NCBI RefSeq assembly: GCF_021654655.1
Contig: NZ_AP025225.1
Span: 694,001-758,000 of the forward strand
DNA length: 64,000 nucleotides
Direction: 5' to 3'
Origin: Candidatus Hydrogenosomobacter endosymbioticus
GTDB lineage: Bacteria > Pseudomonadota > Alphaproteobacteria > Holosporales > GW7
This document shows, one piece after another, positions 35,937 to 45,029 of this stretch; positions within the stretch are counted from its first letter, which is position 1, and each line of letters begins with the position of its first letter. The notes beneath the pieces were generated by a model. It was given only the letters and a program-made list of their open reading frames with translations, did no database searches and was not told where the DNA came from. Made by a program: the position numbers and the translations under genes.

Positions 35937-36614
35937 ATGAATATATGCGACATCACTTCGTTTACTCTTCAAGATTTTCCAGATAAAGTTGCGTGCATCT
36001 TATGGTTTTATGGGTGTAATTTTAGATGCCTATACTGCCATAATCCTGGTCTTGTTATTGGAAATAGAAGTGTGCTTGACGAATCGGAAGTGTGGAGCTT
36101 TTTGCAAAGCAGAATTGGGAAGCTCGATGGGGTTGTATTGTCTGGAGGAGAAGCCACTTTAGACAAAGATCTTCTTTGTATAGCGAGAAAGATAAAATCC
36201 ATGGGGTTTGCTGTAAAACTCGATACAAACGGAAGCAATCCAAGAGTTTTAAGCAATTTGCTTTCTGACAGGTTGCTTGATTACATTGCCATCGATTTTA
36301 AAGCTCCAAGGTGCAAATTTAAATACATAACTGGTGTGAATTCTTTTGACAATTTTCGTAGAAGTTTATTGATACTATGCGAATCTGATATAAAATTTGA
36401 AGTAAGGACTACGGTTCACTCAGACTTGTTGTCTGAAGATGATGTTTCAGAGATAATAGAAGAGCTTGACGCTGCTGGATTTCGCGGGTGGTATTTCGTA
36501 CAAAATTTCAAATATGCACAAAATCTTGGTAAAATCCAAGATCAACGAAAGTGTATAGACGTTTCTTTAATACAAAAACCAAAAAATTTTCATGTTGATT
36601 TCAGAAATTTTTAG
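35937..36614 (+). CDS. Radical SAM activating protein, NrdG/PFL-activase type
   Basis: A 225-residue radical SAM protein. The 4Fe-4S motif is CNFRCLYC (CxxxCxxC) near residue 27, preceded by SFTLQDFPDKVACILWFYG, and VVLSGGEATLDKD is the SAM-binding GGE region. This start is typical of the anaerobic ribonucleotide-reductase activase subgroup (NrdG2-like). The partner glycyl radical enzyme (NrdD or PFL) is not in the window. It lies 50 bases after the tricorn gene on the same strand. Confidence 0.85.
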   Translation: MNICDITSFTLQDFPDKVACILWFYGCNFRCLYCHNPGLVIGNRSVLDESEVWSFLQSRIGKLDGVVLSGGEATLDKDLLCIARKIKSMGFAVKLDTNGSNPRVLSNLLSDRLLDYIAIDFKAPRCKFKYITGVNSFDNFRRSLLILCESDIKFEVRTTVHSDLLSEDDVSEIIEELDAAGFRGWYFVQNFKYAQNLGKIQDQRKCIDVSLIQKPKNFHVDFRNF

Positions 36615-36713
36615 ATGTGTTAAAACGTTTATGTTTTTCATGTGCTGTGATGGACTTTTTTTGAGTCGTATTGTAGAATCCTATGGAAGTTGTTGTGGTT
36701 AAAAGTCGTATTT

Positions 36714-36884
36714 ATGGCTAAGAAAAAAGCAGGAGCGTGGGTGCGCTTGATAAGCAGTGCTGGGACCGGGTATTTCTATGTCGCAAAGTCAAGTCCAAAA
36801 CCTAGGACAGAGAAATGGACTCTTATGAAATACGATCCGCGGTGTAGGAAGCACGTTCTTTTCACAGAAGCTAAGATGAAATGA
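36714..36884 (+). CDS. rpmG: 50S ribosomal protein L33
   Basis: A 56-residue ribosomal protein: MAKKKAGAWVRLISSAGTGY, then FYVAKSSPKPRTEKWTLMKYDP and ending HVLFTEAKMK. It lacks the zinc-binding Cys pairs, the usual state for the proteobacterial type. ATG 36714 is the family start; a frame to 36690 is not needed. Confidence 0.95.
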   Translation: MAKKKAGAWVRLISSAGTGYFYVAKSSPKPRTEKWTLMKYDPRCRKHVLFTEAKMK

Positions 36885-36922
36885 TCGAAGGCCGCTCTCG
36901 TTTTGGCGTTTTGGTATTTTAA

Positions 36923-37534
36923 GTGGTAAGCTCGCTTGGTGTTTCTAGAGGGCTAGTTGTGGTCGTGTGTGCTCCGTCTGGAGCTGGTAAGACTTCTATT
37001 TGCAAGAAGCTTGTGTCGGAGTGTGCAGATGTTGTTTTTTCTATTTCTGCTACAACTCGGTCGCCTAGGGGAGTCGAAAAGCATGGTCAAGAGTATTTCT
37101 TTATGTCTAAAGAAGAGTTTTCTCGAGCATCTTCTGCTGGTGAGTTTCTGGAGCAGTCTTTTGTTTTTGGCAATTTTTATGGAACCCCAAAGGCGTCTGT
37201 TGAGCGTTATATTGAATGTGGTATGGATGTTGTTCTGGATGTCGATTGTGATGGCGCTAGACAGATATCTTCTGCGTATCCGTCTGATTCTGTTACCATA
37301 TACATTTTCCCTCCATCTATTGAAGAGCTAGCAAACAGATTAGTTAGCAGGAACGAAAACTCTGCAGATGAAATTGAAAGAAGGTTGAAAGATGCGGAGC
37401 TCTGTGTAGCAAACCTTTCTCTTTTTGATTATATAGTTGTTAATGACAACTTACAGAAAGCTTATGAAGATGTAAAATCTATCATAAGAGCAGAGAAACT
37501 GAAGACATCTAGACGTGAGCTTTCCAGCTATTGA
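36923..37534 (+). CDS. gmk: Guanylate kinase
   Basis: A 203-residue nucleotide kinase converting GMP and ATP to GDP and ADP. P-loop APSGAGKTSICKK near residue 17, the GMP-binding TTRSPRGVEKHGQEYFF block, EFLEQSFVFGNFYGTPKASVE, and DVDCDGARQI. The start is GTG 36923. Full length for the family. It is convergent with the aminopeptidase gene; a hairpin and a GC-rich tract lie between them. Confidence 0.96.
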   Translation: MVSSLGVSRGLVVVVCAPSGAGKTSICKKLVSECADVVFSISATTRSPRGVEKHGQEYFFMSKEEFSRASSAGEFLEQSFVFGNFYGTPKASVERYIECGMDVVLDVDCDGARQISSAYPSDSVTIYIFPPSIEELANRLVSRNENSADEIERRLKDAELCVANLSLFDYIVVNDNLQKAYEDVKSIIRAEKLKTSRRELSSY

Positions 37535-37563
37535 CTATGGTGACATATTGCCGGCTCGAAGGA

Positions 37564-37586
37564 GATGAGTTTTCTATATACTCATC
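37564..37586. terminator. Hairpin downstream of gmk
   Basis: GATGAGT (37564-37570), a nine-base loop and ACTCATC (37580-37586): a perfect 7-bp stem 30 bases after the gmk stop, followed by gtttcc. The T-run is weak, so this is a tentative terminator between convergent genes. Confidence 0.45.
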
Positions 37587-37647
37587 GTTTCCTGTGGTCT
37601 TTGCGCCGAGGTATGGCTCCCCAAGACGTGAGTCAAGGGGGTATTGA

Positions 37648-37685
37648 GGGGGGCCGCCCCCCCCAGCCCCCCCCGCGCGTCCCCC
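37648..37685. repeat. GC-rich low-complexity tract with strong hairpin potential
   Basis: G6 (37648-37653), then CCG, C8 (37657-37664), AG, C8 (37667-37674), GCGCGT and C5. This is strikingly unlike the AT-rich surroundings. The G6 and first C8 can fold into a hairpin with a three-base loop. The minus strand carries several long G runs that could form a quadruplex. It lies just downstream of the aminopeptidase stop. Confidence 0.7.
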
Positions 37686-37707
37686 TCCTCCGATGAATCG
37701 ATCAATC

Positions 37708-39519
37708 TTATAACGGCGCTGTCTCTATCTCTAGCCATTTTTTCGTATTCTCTGGGACAGCGTCTTTTAAAGAGCGAAAGACGTTTTCATGGTACCTGTT
37801 TACCCAGCTAATCTCATGATCAGACATCCACTTAGTTTCAATTAAACGACGTCCGAGAGGAACCATTATTATGTCTTCAAGCATAAGGAATCCCTCGTGT
37901 CTATCAGATTTTTTAACCATAAGAAGGTTTTCTATCCGTATTCCATATGTGTCAACATAGCACGCTGGTTCTATGGTGAACACCATGTTTTCTTCTATCT
38001 GAGTGTGAGTTTCTCTTCCAGATAAAAGTGGTGGATACTCATGAACTGAAATAAAATATCCAACGCCGTGTCCGGTGGCATGAGGAAAGTCAAGCCCTAT
38101 ACTCCACAAAGGCAATCTTGCAAACGCGTCTAGTTGTGCGCCGCTTGTTCCTCGAGGAAAATGAATTGATGCAGCCGATATGTATGATTTTAGTACGTGA
38201 GTGAAAAACTTTTTCTGCTCTAGTGTTGGTTCTGTGTTTCCAAGAAAGACAGTTCTTGTTGTGTCTGTTGTTCCTGTAGAATTTTTCTTTTTATGTTCTC
38301 CGCTATATTGTCCTCCGGCGTCTATTAGGTATATTCCTTCTTTAATAGCAAGAGTAGACTCTTGCTTAGGACGATAGTGCATCATTACACTGTTTGACGC
38401 AAAAGCAGAAATCGATTCAAAGCTCCATCCGTAATAATTTGGAAATTCTCTCCTAAACTCCTCAAGCTTTTTTGATGCGCAAAGTTCTGTATATGTTCCG
38501 TCAAGAGGTATCTGAGAAATCCAATGTAGAAACCTTGTGAACGCTATGCTTTCTTGAAGTAGGCAATTTTTCAACCCAGCAATTTCTCCAGAAGACTTTA
38601 TCGCACGAATGCCTGCAATCGGCGAATGACGTTCTTCGGTGCGGATGTGTTTTGTATACGCGAGCAGCGAGTGTGGTGTTTTCAAAGGGTCATATAGAAA
38701 CGAGTCATAATTATGCGATAGCTCTGAGACCTTTTCTTTAAATTGATCAAATTTGTACAGGCTTATGTTGGCGTCGTAAATTTCGTCGCATATGGTGCCT
38801 GGTCTCAGAAATAACTCACACGAGAATAATCCTGTTTCTTTGCGATATACCATGGCTCGTGAGCGTGCTACGGGGATTGTCGCTATGTCGTTTCCTCTGG
38901 TATTGGTAAGCCATGCGATTTCTGTAGCGTCGTACAATATCCATACGGCTCTTTCCGAGCTATGCGCAAAACACTTTCCGCATTTTTCTTGGAATGAAAC
39001 GTCGCTGTCGTGACTTTTTACGTATGAAGTCTCGGGTTTGTTGGCTTGTTGAACGCTTTCTTCCAGCGAAGAATCAATGACTTTTTTTATTTCGCTAGTA
39101 TCAAACGACACATAGCATCCGCATTGCTCTGCTATTCTAATATAACGTCTAACCGACGCAACTGTGTGAGACTCTGAGTTCATGCCCAAGACCTGTCCTC
39201 TGACTAGGTTTTCAGCAAGCCACTCTTCTACGCTTTTCTTAGCTTTCTGGATCACGGATACAAATTTGAAAGATTGCTTCTGCGATTGAGCAGAATAGAT
39301 CCTGTCTACGAACAATAGAACGTCGTCTCTAGTTACGATAACCGTTCCGGAGCTTCCGGAAAAATTTGTAAGCCAAAGCATGCGTCGTTTGGCCTCCTGC
39401 GCCCACATTTCGTAATCTACTCCAGACACCATAAGCAAATCTATGTCTTTTTCCGCCATTGACTTTCTTATATTTGCTATCTTTCTTGAGACAGCTGTAG
39501 AGTCACAAAATCCCATCAT
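37708..39519 (-). CDS. pepP: Xaa-Pro aminopeptidase (M24B)
   Basis: A 603-residue metallopeptidase that removes an N-terminal residue before proline. Two creatinase-like N-terminal domains (~1-300), then the M24 pita-bread domain. Metal ligands are visible: Asp in YLIDAGGQY, Asp in TTDTTRTV, His in HATGHGVGYF, Glu in FTIEPACY, and Glu in YGIRIENLL. No signal peptide, so cytoplasmic. With the tricorn-type protease it could complete peptide breakdown; this link is inferred. Confidence 0.92.
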   Translation of the reverse strand: MMGFCDSTAVSRKIANIRKSMAEKDIDLLMVSGVDYEMWAQEAKRRMLWLTNFSGSSGTVIVTRDDVLLFVDRIYSAQSQKQSFKFVSVIQKAKKSVEEWLAENLVRGQVLGMNSESHTVASVRRYIRIAEQCGCYVSFDTSEIKKVIDSSLEESVQQANKPETSYVKSHDSDVSFQEKCGKCFAHSSERAVWILYDATEIAWLTNTRGNDIATIPVARSRAMVYRKETGLFSCELFLRPGTICDEIYDANISLYKFDQFKEKVSELSHNYDSFLYDPLKTPHSLLAYTKHIRTEERHSPIAGIRAIKSSGEIAGLKNCLLQESIAFTRFLHWISQIPLDGTYTELCASKKLEEFRREFPNYYGWSFESISAFASNSVMMHYRPKQESTLAIKEGIYLIDAGGQYSGEHKKKNSTGTTDTTRTVFLGNTEPTLEQKKFFTHVLKSYISAASIHFPRGTSGAQLDAFARLPLWSIGLDFPHATGHGVGYFISVHEYPPLLSGRETHTQIEENMVFTIEPACYVDTYGIRIENLLMVKKSDRHEGFLMLEDIIMVPLGRRLIETKWMSDHEISWVNRYHENVFRSLKDAVPENTKKWLEIETAPL

Positions 39520-40092
39520 TATTGCTGTAAATTCAACATTTTATGACGTACTATAACACATATATCAGTTTTTAAATATAATTGAATCAAATTTTGAAAC
39601 TATTTTATGTAAAGTTTAGGTTGAAAATAACTTTTGTGGGAAAAATGCTCGCGTAAATTTTATAATAAGCCTTGTTTGCTTGTGAATGGTGCTAAACTAA
39701 ATGTTAAGTTGCATGATTTTATGGGAAGTTATCTGTGGAGAGCTTTGATCTGCAGGCAGTTTGAGTTGAGCATGACTTCGTTTTGTAGTCTGGTGCGCAG
39801 AAGCAAAAGGATGTGGGCATGATACTGCCAAAGGCAGCGGCAAAATGTTTTATTGATGGCCTGAGGTGATGCTGCAGTAAAACGAATCTCTTCCTCTATT
39901 ATCCGGAGAAAATTTCCATATACTCAAATTTGCGAAAATACGACCCTACGGCTGCGATTTACAAACAACTCCACTCATCCATGAGAAGCGCAAAAAGCAA
40001 CATACATCTTTCATCCATCGCTTCAACACGCATTTCACACAAACGACCAAAGCCCCATGGGGCAGACCTGAAAGGCCCGAAAGTTCCAAAGG
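39520..40092. other. Gene-free stretch between pepP and rpsD
   Basis: About 570 bases without a supported gene. A 62-codon plus-strand frame (39634-39822) has no family resemblance. A perfect 12-base palindrome gccccatggggc lies at 40052-40063, 29 bases after the rpsD stop as read on the minus strand, but no T-run follows. I looked for RNase P RNA, SRP RNA and tmRNA signatures and saw none. Confidence 0.5.
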
Positions 40093-40710
40093 TTACCTAG
40101 AATAAAACTCTATTATAAGAGCCGTATTCATTTGAACAGGGTATGGTATCTCAACAGGATCAGGTCGCCTCAAAAATGTTCCGGAAAACTTTTTTGTATC
40201 CGAGGATATATAGTCGGGAACATCCCGGTCTTTGCATTCTATGGAAGACGCGACAACGGCGTTCTGGCGGATATTTTCATCTAAAGAAACAACATCTCCA
40301 TCTCTTAGCCTATACGAAGGAATATCAACTCTCTTTCCATTCACCAAAACGTGACCGTGATTTACAAATTGCCGAGCGGCAAATACAGACGGCACGAACT
40401 TCAACCTATAAACTACGGCGTCCAATCTTCTCTCAAGAAGGTCGAGCAAATTTTCGTTAGTGTCTCCTCTGACCCTCACGGCTTCTTGATAAATTTTGCG
40501 AAACTGCTTTTCCCCAATATTCCCGTAATACCTCTTGAGCTTCTGCTTGGCCGCCAGCTGCTGTCCATACTCCGTGAGCTTCTTCGCTCCCTTGGTTCCG
40601 TGTTGTCCAGGAGGATAATTACGAGTATTAACAGGGTTTTTGCTCTCTCCCCACAAATTGACGCCACACCGACGGCTGTATTTATACTTCGCTTCTAAAC
40701 GCTTGGTCAT
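40093..40710 (-). CDS. rpsD: 30S ribosomal protein S4
   Basis: A 205-residue primary rRNA-binding protein: [27 protein letters not shown], and the S4 domain [36 protein letters not shown]. Ends [11 protein letters not shown], typical for the family. Monocistronic, as often in alphaproteobacteria. Confidence 0.97.
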   Translation of the reverse strand: MTKRLEAKYKYSRRCGVNLWGESKNPVNTRNYPPGQHGTKGAKKLTEYGQQLAAKQKLKRYYGNIGEKQFRKIYQEAVRVRGDTNENLLDLLERRLDAVVYRLKFVPSVFAARQFVNHGHVLVNGKRVDIPSYRLRDGDVVSLDENIRQNAVVASSIECKDRDVPDYISSDTKKFSGTFLRRPDPVEIPYPVQMNTALIIEFYSR

Positions 40711-40743
40711 GAACTATGATCTGCAACTTTGTTTAACTCCGGA

Positions 40744-40772
40744 AAGATATAATAGTTTCAGATTTCTGTCAA
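40744..40772 (-). promoter_or_regulatory. Promoter candidate for rpsD
   Basis: On the minus strand a perfect TTGACA (40772-40767), a 17-base spacer and TATCTT (40749-40744), about 35 bases before the rpsD ATG. The -10 has two mismatches to TATAAT. Confidence 0.5.
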
Positions 40773-40981
40773 TCAGGGTTTTTATGTGCGTAGCTGGGTA
40801 GTGGGTTTAGTGAAGGGAGCGTATCATTCAGACACGCTATATCTTACCATTTCGTTTCGTTTTCTGCGCCGCTTTTGTCTATTGCTACTATTTTATTTGG
40901 TTACTAGAAAAACGGTGGAAAACGGCACATCTTTATGGAGTTGACAGAGTATGATAAACTTGGACCCGAAGTTGTGTTTTT

Positions 40982-41416
40982 ATGGTTTCGTTCGATATGA
41001 AAAAAGAAAGAACTTTGTCTATACTAAAACCTGATGCTGTTCGCAGGTCAATTACAGGAGCTATAAATAAGAAATTTGAAGACGCTGGGCTTTCTGTTGT
41101 TGCCCAGAAAATGGTTCATATAAGTAGGGAGCAAGCGGAGCGATTTTACGCAGTCCACAGAGAGAGGCCATTTTTCCGAGAGCTGTGCGATTATATAAGC
41201 TCTGGTCCTGTTGTTGTCCAGGTTTTAGAGGGAGAAAATGCTGTAGCGAAAAACAGAGATGCTATGGGGGCTACGGACCCTCAAAAGGCTGCCGAAGGGA
41301 CCATTCGTAAAGAGTTTGGTATATCAATTTCTGAGAACACTGTGCATGGGTCTGATGCTCATGATACTGCTGCAGCTGAAATTGCATTTTTCTTTTCTGG
41401 ATGTGAGATATACTGA
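40982..41416 (+). CDS. ndk: Nucleoside diphosphate kinase
   Basis: A 144-residue kinase that balances NTP pools. [18 protein letters not shown] opens the family fold; the active-site His is in [10 protein letters not shown] near the C-terminus. A second ATG at 40997 would give the more usual 139 residues; neither has a clear ribosome site. Together with the Tlc carrier it can turn imported ATP into other NTPs. pgsA follows on the same strand. Confidence 0.95.
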   Translation: MVSFDMKKERTLSILKPDAVRRSITGAINKKFEDAGLSVVAQKMVHISREQAERFYAVHRERPFFRELCDYISSGPVVVQVLEGENAVAKNRDAMGATDPQKAAEGTIRKEFGISISENTVHGSDAHDTAAAEIAFFFSGCEIY

Positions 41417-41443
41417 GTATCTGTTATTTTATGGGGCGCTTCA

Positions 41444-42001
41444 GTGGCGATACGTGAGAGTATCACTTTTCCGAATGTTTTGAGCGCTGTGCGCGTTATT
41501 ATCTCTCCATTTGCATATATATCTATACAACAAAAAAGCCTGTGGTTTTTGTTTATTGTTGCCGTTGCGGCGTTGACAGATTTTCTTGATGGGTTTTGGG
41601 CGAGAAGATATGGGGCGCAGACTTTTTTTGGTGAGATTTTAGACCCAATAGCTGATAAGGTATTTGTAATTTCTTCATTTGCAGGAATGTATGCTGTCGG
41701 CGCAATCCCAACGTGGTTTTTGTTTCTTACGATTGTTAAAGATAGCTTTTTAGCTGCGGGGGCGTTGATTGTGCTACGAAGAAAAATAGTCGAAAGCGTG
41801 TCTGCTTTGTTTATTGGCAAGGTGAATATGTTCTTTCAAATAATTCTGTGTGTTGTAGCATTTTTTTATGTGTTCCTGGATGGGCAAAAAGCTAGCGGAG
41901 TGTTTTATGCTCCTCTAAACATATGCGTTGCTATTACTTCTGTAACTACTGTTATGACATGGGCTGTGTATTCTGTGAGAATTTTTCTGACAAGACCGTG
42001 A
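41444..42001 (+). CDS. pgsA: CDP-diacylglycerol-glycerol-3-phosphate 3-phosphatidyltransferase
   Basis: A 185-residue membrane enzyme that makes phosphatidylglycerophosphate. The CDP-alcohol phosphotransferase motif DG-x2-AR-x8-G-x3-D-x3-D is complete in DGFWARRYGAQTFFGE plus LDPIADK. About five membrane helices. PNVLSAVRVIISP at the start fits PgsA. The start is GTG 41444, 27 bases after ndk. Confidence 0.92.
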   Translation: MAIRESITFPNVLSAVRVIISPFAYISIQQKSLWFLFIVAVAALTDFLDGFWARRYGAQTFFGEILDPIADKVFVISSFAGMYAVGAIPTWFLFLTIVKDSFLAAGALIVLRRKIVESVSALFIGKVNMFFQIILCVVAFFYVFLDGQKASGVFYAPLNICVAITSVTTVMTWAVYSVRIFLTRP

Positions 42002-42172
42002 GGCGCGCTTACGCTTGGATATGTTCGGGCGTGTACAGATACGCGCAGCTGTATAGTTTGTGTTGCTGTTGATTTCTATTTATTTGCAGAGTACAATTGC
42101 GCGGCCGTTTGTGTGTTGCATATAAATACAAATTGTATTTTGTGTGCAACATTAAAGAATAGGGAGGATGTT

Positions 42173-43393
42173 ATGAACTATTTTGGGAATTTTTGGCTGT
42201 CTATGTTTGTGGCGCATGCCGCCTCTATAGCGGGCCCTGTTTATGCTATGAAGTGGCCTGGGGATGATGATGGTAAGCACTGCGCTAAAAAACCAGCTAA
42301 AAATCTTGATAACCGCTATCCATACTATAACTATAAGGCCCCGTCTCAGAGTAAGGGAGGCTATGTGAGCGGCAATCAGCAGAGCGTCCAGAGTAAGGGG
42401 TATGGCCAAAGTTATGGTAATGATTACAGCAATTACCAGGCTCCGTCTCAGAGTAAGGGAGGCTATGTGAGCGGCAATCAGCAGAGCGTCCAGAGTAAGG
42501 GGTATGGCCAAAGTTATGGTAATGATTATAGCAATTACCAGGCTCCGTCTCAGAGTAAGGGAGGCTATGTGAGCGGCAATCAGCAGAGCGTCCAGAGTAA
42601 GGGGTATGGCCAAAGTTATGGTAATGATTACAGCAATTACCAAGCTCCGTCTCAGAGTAAGGGAGGCTATGTGAGCGGCAATCAGCAGAGCGTCCAGAGT
42701 AAGGGGTATGGCCAAAGTTATGGTAATGATTACAGCAATTACCAAGCTCCGTCTCAGAGTAAGGGAGGCGGGAAAGGTTACGGAGATAATTACACAATCT
42801 CACAGAATAAAATATCATCGGCAAACTATGAAAACGAAGATTGTAGTAAAATCTGCGATGAGTATGAAGATCAACGAAGGTGCGACAATAGGGGGCCTTT
42901 ACAGATTGTTTATGATGTATTTATGGGAAAGACAGATTGCGATAAGGAAGAAGAGCCCGCTAGCAACATTTTCACCAATATTGCTAATTTTTTTGATCCT
43001 AAACCAAGTCCTGAAGAATGTGGGTGCCAGCAAGATAACGGCAATGATCGAAATTTGCTGTATTTTTTCGATGACTTAGTCGCAGCGCACCAGGGCGGAA
43101 ACTCTCAGGCCAGCTTATGCAGTAACGTTGTAGACAACAATAGTGTAGGTGGAGGAGACAACAATAGTGTAGGTGGAGGAGACAACAATAGTGTAGGTGG
43201 AGGAGACAACAATAGCGGAGGCGGAGGAGACAACAATAGCGGAGGCGGAGGAGACAACAATAGCGGAGGTGGAGGAGACAACAATAGCGTAGGCGGAGGA
43301 GACAACAATAGCGGAGGTGGAGGAGACAACAATAGTGTAGGCGGCTGTGATAGCGGAGGCGGCTGTGATAGCGGAGGCGGCTGTGACGATTGA
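42173..43393 (+). CDS. Exported tandem-repeat protein
   Basis: A 406-residue orphan. Signal peptide MNYFGNFWLSMFVAHAASIAGPVYA with AGGGAGGA well placed upstream of ATG 42173 (the frame itself opens at 42113). Next comes a 34-residue repeat containing APSQSKGGYVSGNQQ and SKGYGQSYGNDYS, four copies plus a fifth partial. Then a unique Cys-rich middle (~220-325), then nine copies of DNNS[VG]GGG, and two copies of DSGGGC before the final CDD. Gln/Ser/Gly/Tyr-rich repeats suggest an extended surface or secreted polymer. No known family. Confidence 0.8.
   Translation: MNYFGNFWLSMFVAHAASIAGPVYAMKWPGDDDGKHCAKKPAKNLDNRYPYYNYKAPSQSKGGYVSGNQQSVQSKGYGQSYGNDYSNYQAPSQSKGGYVSGNQQSVQSKGYGQSYGNDYSNYQAPSQSKGGYVSGNQQSVQSKGYGQSYGNDYSNYQAPSQSKGGYVSGNQQSVQSKGYGQSYGNDYSNYQAPSQSKGGGKGYGDNYTISQNKISSANYENEDCSKICDEYEDQRRCDNRGPLQIVYDVFMGKTDCDKEEEPASNIFTNIANFFDPKPSPEECGCQQDNGNDRNLLYFFDDLVAAHQGGNSQASLCSNVVDNNSVGGGDNNSVGGGDNNSVGGGDNNSGGGGDNNSGGGGDNNSGGGGDNNSVGGGDNNSGGGGDNNSVGGCDSGGGCDSGGGCDD
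42341..42767 (+). repeat. 102-bp tandem repeat array (4 full copies and a partial)
   Basis: Units start at 42341, 42443, 42545 and 42647, with a partial one at 42749, exactly 102 bp apart and almost identical in DNA (differences are few and silent, such as gattacagc against gattatagc). The near identity points to recent expansion or gene conversion. Confidence 0.95.
43133..43384 (+). repeat. 24-bp repeat array (9 copies) followed by 18-bp repeats (2 copies)
   Basis: Nine 24-bp units beginning gacaacaatag run from 43133 to 43348 and encode DNNS[VG]GGG. Two 18-bp units gatagcggaggcggctgt follow (43349-43384) and encode DSGGGC. Copies differ at single bases, including Val/Gly changes. Confidence 0.95.
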
Positions 43394-43421
43394 TCAATGT
43401 TATATAGGATTTATTTCTGAT

Positions 43422-43444
43422 GCAGAGGCTTTAGGGGCCTCTGC
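43422..43444 (+). terminator. Hairpin after the repeat-protein gene
   Basis: A perfect 8-bp stem GCAGAGGC/GCCTCTGC with a seven-base loop, 28 bases after the stop at 43393 and before the convergent tlc stop. The following T-tract is interrupted, but the stem is strong. It may serve both genes. Confidence 0.5.
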
Positions 43445-43505
43445 GCGTTATTGGTTCTTTTAGCAATCTAAGAAAAATCATTCATAGAAGCGAATAGAGA
43501 GGTTA

Positions 43506-45029
43506 CTAGTCTAGCTTGTTTTTATAGAATACGCTCATTTTCCTAACGGTGGCAAACCACGCGATACATATAATGCTTGTAACAGCCGACAGCATAGGAT
43601 ATATAAGACCTATCGCGCCTACTTTGTTAAGAACAAAATTTAGAGACGTTATGACTACTCCTCCAGAAGATTTCGCTGCTCTGCTGGCGACAAGATCTAC
43701 CGCCGCCTTTCCTTTCATTTTCAGCTCGTCATTCAGCGGTATATAGGCCATTTCTTTTGTTGGGTCGAACAGAGCGTATTTGCTGCCTCTGCAGAACACA
43801 TTCTGGAAAAAGCCTACGCATATTATAAGGATTTCTGGACTTGTACCTATTATGCGTGCTATGGAAAGTATGTAAGCAGAGTCTTTACTAAGCATTAACG
43901 CGAAAAATAGGCATGAAGTGATGGCCATAATCAGCGGTGTAACGCTTGCAGAGAAAAGCCATCCAAATGCTTTGATGAAATTTTTTGATACAAGGGTGAA
44001 CAGTATGGTAGTTATGCCAAGAGTTATGTATAGATACCCCATAAAAGCGTTTATGGCGCGTTCGCTCTTGTAGACTTCTCCAATTTGCCCCTTCCAAACG
44101 ACCTCTGTGATATTTATTGTTAAATTGTATGATACGACCAATATTGCGATACATATTATGTATTTAGAGCTCACAATATGGCGAAAGCTTTCTCGAAGAG
44201 ATATTGCTTTATGTGTCCGTTTTTCTGCTGGAGCTTTCGCAAGAGAGGCGCAATTTTTGCCACATGTCTTGCAAAGCCAAGAATATGCGGCAAGAATTAT
44301 TATGCAGCAAAAAACAAAAGACCAACTATAGAGACTGACTTGAGCGCAAAAATTATTGTGTCCAGAGGGCAAGACAAGAATTTTCTCGCTGTATATTGTT
44401 AACAAACCAGCAGACACCATCCCTAGGTTAGCTCCGAGACCAAATAAGGGGTATACCCTTTTTGCTTCAGATATGTTTGTTATTTGGTTTGCGAGCTGCC
44501 AAAATAATATCTGAAGACCAACGTTTCCCCATATTTCTGCTACTACATAAAACGATGTGTAACACCAGTATCCAATTGCTGGTACCAAATCTTGAAGAGC
44601 TGGAAACATCTTTTTAAATTTAAGAACAGTTTCAGGGCTTGCCTGTAGCGCCCATCGATTTGGATATATGAATCCTGCAAAAAGCAGAAAAAACACTGCA
44701 AACGGAACAAGGCAGGCTATGTATAGACTAGACTTCGATAACTTGTCGCTGAGCTTTGCATATGTTATGACGAATAGTATGGATGATGGAACAACAAATA
44801 CTACTTTTATCCATGATATAACTAAATTTCCATTTATAGTGGAAGAAATAATTAAAGAATCTTTTATATTGCGTACTGTGGTATAATTAAATAAAACACA
44901 AAACATTATCAGTACAAGAGGAACAAATTTCCTTAGCTCGCTTCGGTATAACGGGCACAATACGCTGCGCCAATATCCGAACCCACAAGCAGAAGAGTCA
45001 ACATTTTTCTCTTCTTTGAGACTAGGCAT
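43506..45029 (-). CDS. tlc: ATP/ADP translocase (nucleotide transporter, Tlc family)
   Basis: A 507-residue carrier with about 12 membrane helices. Recognisable family blocks include FVPLVLIMFCVLFNYTTVRNIKDSLI near the start (given in part), YPLFGLGANLGM in the middle, and PTKEMAYIPL near residue 420. These proteins exchange host ATP for bacterial ADP in Rickettsiales, Chlamydiae and Holosporales; some paralogues carry other nucleotides, and the exact substrate cannot be read here. It is the strongest sign of intracellular life in the window. Confidence 0.93.
   Translation of the reverse strand: MPSLKEEKNVDSSACGFGYWRSVLCPLYRSELRKFVPLVLIMFCVLFNYTTVRNIKDSLIISSTINGNLVISWIKVVFVVPSSILFVITYAKLSDKLSKSSLYIACLVPFAVFFLLFAGFIYPNRWALQASPETVLKFKKMFPALQDLVPAIGYWCYTSFYVVAEIWGNVGLQILFWQLANQITNISEAKRVYPLFGLGANLGMVSAGLLTIYSEKILVLPSGHNNFCAQVSLYSWSFVFCCIIILAAYSWLCKTCGKNCASLAKAPAEKRTHKAISLRESFRHIVSSKYIICIAILVVSYNLTINITEVVWKGQIGEVYKSERAINAFMGYLYITLGITTILFTLVSKNFIKAFGWLFSASVTPLIMAITSCLFFALMLSKDSAYILSIARIIGTSPEILIICVGFFQNVFCRGSKYALFDPTKEMAYIPLNDELKMKGKAAVDLVASRAAKSSGGVVITSLNFVLNKVGAIGLIYPMLSAVTSIICIAWFATVRKMSVFYKNKLD

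Noticed and set aside
39520-40092. Possible structured RNA gene (RNase P, SRP or tmRNA)
   Set aside because: None of the diagnostic sequence blocks for these RNAs could be seen on either strand.
42341-42767. CRISPR-like regular spacing
   Set aside because: Units are identical along their full 102 bp with no variable spacers, and they are in frame within a coding gene.
42152-42824. Two long minus-strand frames across the 102-bp repeats
   Set aside because: The unit length is a multiple of three and happens to lack stops on the other strand, so long antisense frames arise automatically. The plus-strand gene has the signal peptide and ribosome site.
43105-43397. Minus-strand Pro/Leu-rich and Leu/Arg/Tyr-rich frames over the 24-bp repeats
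   Set aside because: These are by-products of the repeat array on the opposite strand of the repeat-protein gene, with no ribosome site.
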